The notes under the pieces are model-generated. The model saw only the letters and a program-made list of their open reading frames with translations. It made no database searches and was not told where the DNA came from. Made by a program: the position numbers and the translations under genes. From contig CAJJDP010000079.1 of the NCBI GenBank assembly GCA_905182995.1, positions 323,893 through 387,892 on the forward strand: a DNA stretch of 64,000 bases. The letters are read 5' to 3'. Numbering within the stretch: position 1 is the stretch's first letter; each line of letters begins with the position of its first letter. Below, one piece after another: positions 12,150 through 22,399 of this stretch. The stretch is from Paramecium octaurelia (lineage: Eukaryota > Ciliophora > Oligohymenophorea > Peniculida > Parameciidae).

Positions 12150-12912
12150 CAATTCCTTTAAAGTTTTTCAATATTAAATAATTTATTCTTTATTGGTACT
12201 TCAGCATAATTATTAAAGTTGTTTAAAAAAAATAGAAGCCGATTATAAATTCAGTACTGGTTGCAATTTTTACATATTGAAAAGAGAAAATTTAAGTTCT
12301 AAAGCCAAATTAAACTAAATTTTGAGAAAACTCTCCAACACGTGTGATCAATGATTAAAAAATGGCAAAATTCAATTTGATAATTCTGACTAAACATAAT
12401 TTTTATTTAACATAAATAAATACTGAAATCTGTAAACAAATTTAAGTATTTTCAAATTGAAACACTTCCAATTCTGCTAATAATTGTTGTAAATTAAAAT
12501 ATATCCTTATATCATAATCAAAAATGATTGATCAAAATATATTTGGTAAATAACTGATATTCACTCTAGTATCAATCATTTCAAATTTAAATTAGATAGC
12601 TTCATTTATAATTATTTATGATTTAATATTAATGATTTAAGCATTTAAATAGTGTTGATCATATGGTTTAATTTCAAATGAATAATTTTGAACATTTGGA
12701 ATCAGTCAAAGAGTATTTAACACTGTAAAGGTTTAGAGTCTTTAAGGTGTAGAATTGCAGATTAATGCAATAGCATTCAGAAGTTTAATAAATTATCATT
12801 TATTTATGTTGGAATTTAATTATTAGTTCTAATTTTAATACCTATTAAAAAGAATTTTACAAGTGTATGAATACAATGATTTGAGCAAAATTTTAAATAA
12901 ATTAAATTAATT
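12150..12912. other. Divergent intergenic region, presumed two-way promoter
   Basis: 763 bp separating the minus-strand unknown from the plus-strand ThrRS gene. Entirely AT-rich; no motif or gene that I can support. Confidence 0.5.
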
Positions 12913-15838
12913 ATGCAATAAGGATAGAGATTGAAAGAAGCTACTGAAGGTTAAATTGTTTAAGCTGGAAACAAGATTGGAGGAGCCTTTAAAATTGGAA
13001 AACCTGTTTACTAAGAAAAGAGATTGAAATTGTTTAATGAAATATATCAACGTCAAAAGGCAGAACTTGAAGCTAAAGAGAAGACCCCAATCACTATAAC
13101 TCTCAAGGATGGAAAGAAAATAGAAGGTTTGTTGTATAGTTTAAGATTTAAGGTAAAAAGTGGGTTACCACTCCATTGATGATCGCTGTAGGAATTAGTA
13201 AGAAGTTGGCTGAAAACATGGTGGCTGCTAAAGTTGTGTATGACAACTTATTTGAGAAAAGTATAAATATATTATAAACATCTATAGATTTTGTGGATGT
13301 AGATCATGAGGATTAATAACAATAAGCATCTACATTGAATTTGAAGCCAGATTACGTGATTTGGGATTTGACTAGACCATTGGAAGGAGATTGCCAATTG
13401 GAATTGTTGAGTTTCGAGGATAATAATGGAAAGGAAGTATTTTGGCATTCATCTGCCCACATTTTGGGATCAGCCTTAGAAGAAGTATATGGATGTCATC
13501 TGTGTATTGGTCCAGCAATTGATGGTGGATTCTTTTATGATTGCTACATCGGAGATTACAAGGTCACTCAGAATGATTACGTGAAAATTGAGAAGGCTGC
13601 CTCAGATTTAGCAGCATCCAAATAAGAATTTTAAAGAGCAGTCTTAACCAAAGATGAATGGTATCAATGATGATTATCATATTCTAGCTTGGAATTGTTT
13701 GGTACCAATCCATTCAAGAGACAGTTGATAACCAATAAGATTCCAGAGGGAGCTATGACTACTGCTTACAAATGTGGTAATTTGATTGACTTATGTACTG
13801 GACCCCACTTGCCTAATACTAGTTATGTTAAGGCATTTTAAGTGACCAAGAACTCAGCTGCTTATTGGTTGGGTAAGAACACCAACGATGATTTGTAAAG
13901 AGTGTATGGTGTTTCATTCCCCAGTAAGAAATTGTTGGATGAATATGTCAAAATATAAAAGGAATTGGCTTTAAGGGATCACAGAAATGTTGGTAAGAAA
14001 CAGAATTTGTATTTGTTCCATCAATTGTCTCCTGGATCAGCTTTCTTCTATCCAAGTGGTGCTCATATCTACAACACACTTATGAACTTTTTAAGAAGAT
14101 AATACTACATCAGAGGTTATTAAGAAGTTATTTCACCAAACATTTTCAATGCTTAACTATGGAAGATAAGTGGACATTATGATAAGTATAAGGAAAACTT
14201 GTTCTTCATCAATATGGGTGAAGAAGGAGAATATGGATTAAAACCCATGAATTGTCCTGGACATTGTTTAATGTTCGATATGATTCAACACAGTTACAGA
14301 GATTTACCAGTTAGATTTGCTGATTTTGGTGTTTTACACAGAAATGAAGTACATGGTGCTCTGAGTGGATTGACTAGAGTTCGTCGTTTCTAATAGGATG
14401 ATGCACACATTTTCTGTAGAATGGATCAAATCTAAGAAGAAATCAAGAGTTGTCTTGACTTTTTAAGTTACATCTATTCACTCTTTGGCTTTGAATTCAA
14501 ATTGTATTTGAGTACTCGTCCAGAAAAATTCTTGGGAACCAAAGAAGTTTGGGACAATGCTGAATATCAATTGGAATAAGGATTAAAGAAATTCGGTAAA
14601 CCTTTCGAAGTCAATCCTGGAGATGGTGCTTTCTATGGACCAAAAATTGATGTCAAATTATATGATGCCTACAAGAGAGAACATTAATGTGGTACCATTT
14701 AATTGGATTTCAATTTGCCTGAAAGATTTAACTTGTAATACAGAGCCAGCGAAGATGTTTAAGAAGTCTAATAGGATAAGGAATAACTTCATAATGAACA
14801 AGTTTAGGTAGCCTAAGAAATCATTGATGTTGTTAGAAAAGCTTCTCATCATTCAGACACTGATAATATTCCTACTCCTCCTTAACAATAATAACCTGCT
14901 GAAGTTCCCGTTGAAGAAAAAGCTCCATAAGAGTAGAATTTCAAGAAATAAAAAAAATAAAAATAATAAAAAGAACCATAATAATAATAATAATAAGAAT
15001 AACACAAAAAATAAAAATTACCTGAAGATATTATTGAATCTGGTTCAAGTCAAGGATTATCACAACATGAATTACACAAAGTCTTACATGGTATTACTTC
15101 ATTTATTATATTATCTAGAGAAGAAATACGAATTGGGATATCATCATTTAAAGGCAGGATTTGCAAGACCAGTCATTGTCCATAGAGCTATTTTGGGATC
15201 ATTGGAAAGAATGATCGCTGTCTTGACTGAATAATGTGGAGGAAAGTGGCCATTTTGGTTATCACCTAAATAGTTAGTCCTTTGTCCAGTTTCTGCTTAT
15301 TACAAGGACGTAGCTGAAAAGATTGCTGCCAGATTGAGACTTGAAGGTTACACTGTTAATACTGATGAGTCTGATTAAACTCTTGCTAAGAAGGTTCGTA
15401 ATGCTCAAATCTAATACTATAACTTTGTTGGAGTTATTGGTGAAGAAGAAGTAAGAGCTGGAGTCATTGATGTCAGAGATTGTGAAAAAAATACTAGAAT
15501 TGTAAATTTATTATTTTATATCATCCTAGGGTAAATTGACTATTCCTTAATTGTGTAAATTCTTTGAATCCTTAAAACCCCCTAAATCAAACGTGGAAGT
15601 TGAAATTCATGAGCATGATGACTCACATTTGAAATTGAATGATGAATTACAAGAAAAGATGTTCTTGGAAGGAAATGGTTATGCTGTCGGAAAAAGAGAT
15701 TATGATGAATTTGCTAAAATCAAAGATATTGACCCTGCTCTATAAAATCTGATCAGATGGCATAAATATATGACTCATTTAACTAAAAAAGATGAAGTGC
15801 CAGAAAAAGCCGAATAAGTAGAATAAAAACAAGAATGA
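12913..15838 (+). CDS. Threonyl-tRNA synthetase, cytosolic, with internal insert and EF1B/GST-C-like C-terminal extension
   Basis: Six exons, 929 residues. Order: short N-terminal extension; TGS domain ([14 protein letters not shown]...); editing/SAD region with [17 protein letters not shown] and the later [17 protein letters not shown]; class II core with motif 1 around [31 protein letters not shown], motif 2 [37 protein letters not shown] and motif 3 near [19 protein letters not shown]; anticodon-binding domain from [11 protein letters not shown]. Between QYRASED and the motif 3 region there is an insert of roughly 100 residues rich in Q, E and K, ending in [18 protein letters not shown]. 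After the anticodon domain a last exon adds about 100 residues with [18 protein letters not shown] and [13 protein letters not shown], resembling the N-terminal helical domain of elongation factor 1B beta/delta. Introns are 26-28 nt. It charges tRNA-Thr with threonine. Confidence 0.93.
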
Positions 15839-16643
15839 AATCAATTATAAATAATATAATGATTTAAACATTTTCCCTTTTTAGTATTGATTTATTTAAA
15901 CTAAAGTAAGAAGATTTTGCTATTAATATCTTTAGTATTAAATTAAGCATTTATTTCTTTAAATTATTATATTTATTACTTGATTTTAATTATTTAATGA
16001 AGATTAAGCAAAAAATGAAGCAAATGACTTATAAAAGTAAAATAATTAAGAAATCCTTTTCTAAATAGAGGTTCAATAAATTAAGATAAATTTATAAGTA
16101 TATTTAAGCAAAATAACATCCAAATAAATTTATTTTGTTTATATTCTACTCATTAGTCCTTCTAATTAAAAATACTCTCATAAATTAAAATATAATTATT
16201 TCAAATTTACATTTTCTTCTTAAATTATGCTTTACTATTGTTAATAAAAAGTATTTATATTATTCATAATAAAAATTAATTCCCTTCCTAAAATGAAACT
16301 CTCAGAAAAAATTTGAAAAATATTGATTATAATTATTATTTATTCTAAGTGAAAATTTAAGAAGAGCTTCCACTTTGATCTAAATAGATTTTTCCATTAG
16401 AATCTAATACTTTTAGTAATGAGAGTGTTTTTGGTTCTGGAACATCTGAATATCATTATGATTATAATCCAAATGATTTTGCTTCTAAGTTGATAAATAA
16501 TACATTATTCTTTAAATAAAATGTGTTCGTAGTAGTGAGAGAAATTAATAATTATTGACTTTTTTATTTTATGCGCATTTAATATAAAACCACGATTTAA
16601 TTATGGGAAATTTTAAATCTTTTTTTTAAAAAGTTAAAAACAC
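15839..16643. other. Intergenic between ThrRS and EF2, with one short coding-like fragment
   Basis: 805 bp. Mostly AT-rich sequence. The fragment at 16379-16558 is listed separately; the remaining 85 bp before the EF2 ATG, including TTTTTTTTAAAAAG, would be the EF2 promoter/leader. Confidence 0.5.
16379..16558 (+). pseudogene. Short coding-like fragment, possible gene remnant
   Basis: A 59-codon TGA-bounded frame with balanced composition (QIFPLESNTFSNESVFG, TSEYHYDYNPNDFASKL, then FVVVREINNY and TGA). It has no ATG at its start and a TGA directly upstream, so it would have to be a last exon or the leftover 3' end of a lost gene. No family recognised. Confidence 0.3.
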
Positions 16644-19205
16644 ATGGTAAATTTTTCAGTGGATCAGATCAGAGAGATCATGGACAAATAAGACAACATC
16701 AGAAACATGTCTGTCATTGCACACGTTGATCATGGTAAATCAACCCTCACAGACTCATTGTTATGCAAAGCTGGTATTATCGCCTCCAAAGTTGCTGGTG
16801 ATGCAAGAGCAACAGATACCAGAGAAGACGAAAAGGAAAGAGGTATTACAATCAAATCAACTGGTGTTTCTCTTTATTATGAATATGACATTTATGACAA
16901 TAAGACCTTGGAAAAGTTTTTGATCAACTTGATCGATTCCCCAGGACACGTTGATTTCAGTTCTGAAGTCACAGCTGCCTTAAGAGTTACAGACGGTGCT
17001 TTAGTCGTCGTTGATTGTGTTGAAGGTGTTTGTGTCTAAACCGAAACAGTGTTGAGACAAGCTATGCAAGAGAAAATCAAGCCAGTTGTCATGGTTAACA
17101 AAATTGATAGAGCTATCTTGGAATTGAAGCATGATGGTGAAACAATGTATCAAAACTTCGTCAGAGTCGTTGATATGGTCAATGTTATCATCAACACCTA
17201 TTAATAAGAAGACATGGGTGATCTCCTTGTTCATCCAGAACTCGGATCAGTCTCATTCGGTTCAGGAAAGGAATGCTGGGCATTCTCATGCACCAGATTT
17301 GCCAGAATCTATGCCAACAAATTCAAGGTTGAACCACTCAAATTATAAGAAAGATTGTGGGGAGACAATTACTTTGATGCTGAAGGAAAATGCTGGAGAA
17401 AGGACAGTGTCAGTGGTTCAGGAAAACCAATGAAGAGAGCCTTCGTTGCTTTCATCATGGACCCAATTTGCAAATTGGCTAATGCTGTTATGGAAGGAAA
17501 TATGGATATGGCTAATAAAATGTTTGAAACTTTGGGATTGAAACTCACATAAGAAGAAGCCAAATTAGAAGGAAAGCATTTACTCAAGGCTGTTATGTCC
17601 AAATGGATCAATGCTGCTGATACATTACTTGAAATGATTGTGTGCCATTTACCATCACCAAGAAAGGCTTAAAAATACAGAACCTCATATTTATATGAAG
17701 GACCATAAGATGATGCTATTGCTTAATCAATGAGAGAATGCAACCCAAAGGGACCATTAATTATGTACGTCTCCAAGATGGTTCCAACAACTGATAGAGG
17801 AAGATTCTTTGCTTTCGGTAGAGTTTTCTCTGGTACCATTGCTACTGGATAAAAGGTCAGAATTATGGGAGCTAACTACAAGGTTGGAAAGAAGGAAGAC
17901 TTATTTGAAAAAGCTATCTAAAGAACAGTTCTCATGATGGCCAGCAGAGTCGAATACATCCCAGATGTCCCATGTGGTAACACAGTCGGATTGGTCGGTG
18001 TTGATCAATATTTAATGAAGACTGGTACCATCTCAGACCACCCAGATTGCCATTTAATCAGATCAATGAAATATTCAGTATCTCCAGTCGTCAGAGTTGC
18101 TGTCTAACCAAAGAACCCAGGAGATTTACCAAAATTAGTCGATGGATTAAAGAAATTGTCAAAATCAGATCCATTAGTCTTATGCACAACTGAAGAATCA
18201 GGATAAAACGTTATTGCCGGATGTGGTGAATTACACGTTGAAATCTGTTTGAATGATTTAGAAAAAGACTTTGCAGGTATTGAACTCATCAAATCTGACC
18301 CAATCGTCTCATACAAGGAAACCGTATCTGCTACATCAAACATTGTTTGCATGTCTAAATCACCAAATAAGCACAACAGAATTTATGCTTAAGCCACACC
18401 ATTACATGAAAATTTACCAGATGCTATTGAAAAAGGATAAGTCACACCAAAAGACGAACCAAAACTCAGAGCTAAAGCCCTTAATGAAGAATATGAATGG
18501 GATAAGGAAGATGCACTCAGAATTTGGACCTTTGGACCAGATAACTCAGGTGCCAATATCTTGATGGACAAGACATCAGGAGTTTAATACATGAATGAAT
18601 TGAGAGAATCAATGGAATCCGCTTGGTAATGGTCAACCAAGGAAGGACCACTTTGCGAAGAAAATCAAAGAGGTATCAGAGTCAACATTTTGGATTGTGT
18701 CTTACATGCTGATGCCATCCACAGAGGAGGTGGTTAAATCATCCCAACTGCCAGAAGATTGTATTATGCATGCGAATTGACAGCCCAACCAAGATTATAA
18801 GAACCAGTCTTCTTGGCTGAAATCACTGCACCAAATGATGCTACTGGTGGTGTATATAACTGTCTCAACACCAGAAGAGGAACAGTCATTGAAGAAGAAT
18901 AAGTTGCAGGAACTCCACTCTCAGTGGTATCATAATTATTCTATTTTCATAGGTTAGAGCTCATTTACCAGTCGCTGAATCATTCGGTTTCACTGCCCAT
19001 TTAAGAGGTATGACCTAAGGACAAGCCTTCCCTCAATGTGTCTTTGATCACTGGGCCATCGTCAATGGTAACCCACTTGAAGCTGGAAGCAAAGTATTAT
19101 TTTATATTAATCATTTAGGTTAATGATTTAGTCTTATCCATCAGAAAGAGAAAGGGTATCAAAGTTCAATTACCAGACCTTAATGAATATTTGGACAAAC
19201 TCTGA
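16644..19205 (+). CDS. EF2: Elongation factor 2 (ribosomal translocase), complete copy
   Basis: Three exons, 836 residues, the usual eEF2 length. G1 is [15 protein letters not shown], the regulatory threonine region reads [19 protein letters not shown]3 [13 protein letters not shown]4 NKID. Domain IV keeps [20 protein letters not shown], with the histidine that is modified to diphthamide in eukaryotes. Introns are 18927-18952 (26 nt) and 19094-19118 (25 nt), both in the last tenth of the gene. TGA at 19203-19205. eEF2 is a GTPase that moves the peptidyl-tRNA and mRNA through the ribosome. Codon use is less AT-biased than in neighbours, as expected for a highly expressed gene. The 3' 1.43 kb of this locus is repeated immediately downstream. 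Confidence 0.97.
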
Positions 19206-20768
19206 TCTAAATATTGTATGTTAAATAAATACAAACATTCAATTTTAAATTATTATTATTATTCTTAATTAGTTATGACAAGATTCAAATTTGAATTGGA
19301 TTATTTAGTATTCCTATATAAAAAATATTAANAAGACTTATTTGAAAAAGCTATCTAAAGAACAGTTCTCATGATGGCCAGCAGAGTCGAATACATCCCA
19401 GATGTTCCATGTGGTAACACAGTCGGATTGGTCGGTGTTGATCAATATTTAATGAAGACTGGTACCATCTCAGACCACCCAGATTGCCATTTAATCAGAT
19501 CAATGAAATATTCAGTATCTCCAGTCGTCAGAGTTGCTGTCTAACCAAAGAACCCAGGAGATTTACCAAAATTAGTCGATGGATTAAAGAAATTGTCAAA
19601 ATCAGATCCATTAGTCTTGTGCACAACTGAAGAATCAGGATAAAACGTTATTGCCGGATGTGGTGAATTACACGTTGAAATCTGTTTGAATGATTTAGAA
19701 AAAGACTTTGCAGGTATTGAACTCATCAAATCTGACCCAATCGTCTCATACAAGGAAACCGTATCTGCTACCTCAAACATTGTTTGCATGTCTAAATCAC
19801 CAAATAAGCACAACAGAATTTATGCTTAAGCCACACCATTACATGAAAATTTACCAGATGCTATTGAAAAAGGATAAGTCACACCAAAAGACGAACCAAA
19901 ACTCAGAGCTAAAGCACTTAATGAAGAATATGAATGGGATAAGGAAGATGCACTCAGAATTTGGACCTTTGGACCAGATAACTCAGGTGCCAACATCTTG
20001 ATGGACAAGACATCAGGAGTTTAATACATGAATGAATTGAGAGAATCTATGGAATCCGCTTGGTAATGGTCAACCAAGGAAGGACCACTTTGCGAAGAAA
20101 ATCAAAGAGGTATCAGAGTCAACATTTTGGATTGTGTCTTACATGCTGATGCCATCCACAGAGGAGGTGGTTAAATCATCCCAACTGCCAGAAGATTGTA
20201 TTATGCATGCGAATTGACAGCCCAACCAAGATTATAAGAACCAGTCTTCTTGGCTGAAATCACTGCACCAAATGATGCTACTGGTGGTGTATATAACTGT
20301 CTCAACACCAGAAGAGGAACAGTCATTGAAGAGGAATAAGTTGCAGGAACTCCACTCTCAGTGGTATCATAATTATTCTATTTTCATAGGTTAGAGCTCA
20401 TTTACCAGTCGCTGAATCATTCGGTTTCACTGCCCATTTAAGAGGTATGACCTAAGGACAAGCCTTCCCTCAATGTGTCTTTGATCACTGGGCCATCGTC
20501 AATGGTAACCCACTTGAAGCTGGAAGCAAAGTATTATTTTATATTAATCATTTAGGTTAATGATTTAGTCTTATCCATCAGAAAGAGAAAGGGTATCAAA
20601 GTTCAATTACCAGACCTTAATGAATATTTGGACAAACTCTGATCTAAATATTGTATGTTAAATAAATACAAACATTCAATTTTAAATTATTATTATTATT
20701 CTTAATTAGTTATGACAAGATTCAAATTTGAATTGGATTATTTAGTATTCCTATATAAAAAATATTAA
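17896..20768. repeat. Direct repeat of 1.43 kb (EF2 3' half plus 3' flank), two units joined at an N
   Basis: Unit one runs 17896-19331 and unit two 19333-20768, offset 1437 bp. The identity covers coding exons, both introns and about 126 bp of 3' flank up to the end of the ATATAAAAAATATTAA sequence. The junction carries a single N at 19332. The pattern is that of two overlapping contig ends placed side by side; a true tandem duplication with an unread base is the alternative. Confidence 0.9.
19333..20642 (+). pseudogene. EF2: Second, 5'-truncated copy of the elongation factor 2 gene
   Basis: Begins abruptly after an N at 19332 inside the codon series for [19 protein letters not shown] (equivalent to 17896 in the full copy) and continues through both introns to TGA at 20640-20642. 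About seven single-base differences from the first copy are visible and all that I checked are synonymous (for example GTC/GTT, TTA/TTG, GAA/GAG); the two introns and the 3' flank look identical. GTPase domain absent. Because it starts at an N, the truncation is most simply a contig end rather than a biological break. Confidence 0.9.
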
Positions 20769-20830
20769 AGTATTTTTCTCATTAATTTTAATGATTCACA
20801 ATTGGAATTATTAAATTAAATTATTAAAAT

Positions 20831-21677
20831 ATGAATTCAAGACTTCTTAAGATATTCGAAACTGGATTCCTAGGACTCTTGGGATTCACTCTAATTGCTC
20901 AATAATAGAAAAGATTTCAATGCGCTGCACCGTATTTCTCTTTTATTTCACATTCAGAATTATAATAATTTCGTCTTAGATTTCCTAGTCTTTATGTGTT
21001 GGATAAATTCTAAGTCGAACATTTGTTGAGTGTGATTCGTAATCAAACTACTCAAACCAAAGTATATATGATCTCAAACCTAATTAGGACTTCAGGTTGT
21101 ATTCCGACAGATTGATTAGATTGCTTATGGAAAAGGCCATCTCTGAACATAGTAAAAAGTTGGCTCCTCCAGAAGGCTCACAAACTTAAACACCAGCCTA
21201 AGAGATCTAATTTGAGAACAAATAATTTTGTGTTGTAGTGATGGTAAGATCAGGAAACGCCTTCTTAGGCGAAGCTCTTAAGGTGCTTCCAGGAGCTTCA
21301 GTTGGATTTATTTTAGTTTAAGAACATCCATAAACTAAAGATCCCTAGTTAATGTATTGCAAATTTCCAGAGGATATCGACCAAAAATAAGTATGAATGA
21401 ACTAAATTAGGTCATCCTTACTGATGCCATGATTACAACAGGCGGAAGAATCAGCACAGCTATAAAAGCACTTCAATCTAATGGAGTCAATTAGGAAAAC
21501 ATTGCTGCTGTGAACATTGTTTCTTGCGAAAAAGGACTTTCAAAGGTCCTACATTAATTCCCTAAAGTCAAAGTCATTACTGCTGGGGTTGATTACGCAC
21601 TTAATACTATTCAAGATCATCGCTTCCCAGGAGTTGGAGACTTTGGAGATAGATATTTTGGAACTGTAGATCAATGA
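20831..21677 (+). CDS. Uracil phosphoribosyltransferase
   Basis: Three exons, 266 residues; introns of 26 nt (after QTTQTK) and 20 nt (after FPEDIDQKQ). FRLYSDRLIRLLMEKAI, VVVMVRSGNAFLGEALKVLPG, CKFPEDI and the PRPP loop VILTDAMITTGGRISTAI fit the family, as does the uracil-binding end PGVGDFGDRYFGT. It transfers phosphoribose from PRPP to uracil, giving UMP in pyrimidine salvage. The N-terminal 70 residues (MNSRLLKIFETGFLGLLGFTLIAQ...) include a hydrophobic segment that may be a targeting sequence or anchor (inference); the family core starts near FPSLYVLDKFQ. It follows the second EF2 copy by 188 bp. Confidence 0.9.
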
Positions 21678-21822
21678 CAAATTATATAGTATGTTATACA
21701 TTAATAGATTAATAAATATCATCATTATGTTTCACTCTACTTTTATAATTAGATCACTTTCTTATTCTTATATTGTTCTTATATAGCTTGGTTAACAAGG
21801 TCTTTATAAGCTGCCTCTAAGN

Positions 21823-22131
21823 GAATAAGTTGCAGGAACTCCACTCTCAGTGGTATCATATTTATTCTATTTTCATAGGTTAGAGCTCATTTACCAGTCG
21901 CTGAATCATTCGGTTTCACTGCCCATTTAAGAGGTATGACCTAAGGACAAGCCTTCCCTCAATGTGTCTTTGATCACTGGGCCATCGTCAATGGTAACCC
22001 ACTTGAAGCTGGAAGCAAAGTATTATTTTATATTAATCATTTAGGTTAATGATTTAGTCTTATCCATCAGAAAGAGAAAGGGTATCAAAGTCTAATTGCC
22101 AGACCTTAATGAATATTTGGACAAACTCTGA
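21823..22131 (+). pseudogene. EF2: Third, short 3' fragment of an elongation factor 2 gene
   Basis: Starts directly after an N at 21822 with the codons for [10 protein letters not shown], then a 26-nt intron, [20 protein letters not shown], a 25-nt intron and the terminal exon to TGA at 22129-22131. It differs from copies one and two in the first intron (ATATTTATTC versus ATAATTATTC) and by synonymous changes near the end; its 3' flank is unrelated after about 22144. This looks like the end of a different EF2 paralogue whose 5' part is missing at an assembly join. Confidence 0.88.
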
Positions 22132-22399
22132 TCTAAATATTGTATTTTAACATAACAACAATATTCAACCATAAAATATTGTAGAATCTTTAAGAAAAAA
22201 TCTTAAAAATAAATATTTATTATTGATCTTGAGTTCTGAATTATCTATCTCCAAAGTGTCCTAATCCTGGGAATCATAAATCATGAATAGTATTTAATGT
22301 TAATATAATTATAAATGTGAGTCTTAACATTTATGAGTTTGTCAGAAGTCCATAGATGAGAAAGCAAATATTTTATTTCTTTTAATATATTAATTAAAC

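Noticed and set aside
14824-15234. A 136-codon frame rich in Asn and Lys starting with Met-Met-Leu-Leu
   Set aside because: Only its last third is coding (ThrRS after the 28-nt intron); the earlier part is the shifted frame of the Q-rich insert.
18104-18376. Minus-strand open frames opposite EF2 (also at 19541-19813)
   Set aside because: They are antisense shadows of the EF2 coding frame; present in both repeat copies only because the repeat is copied.
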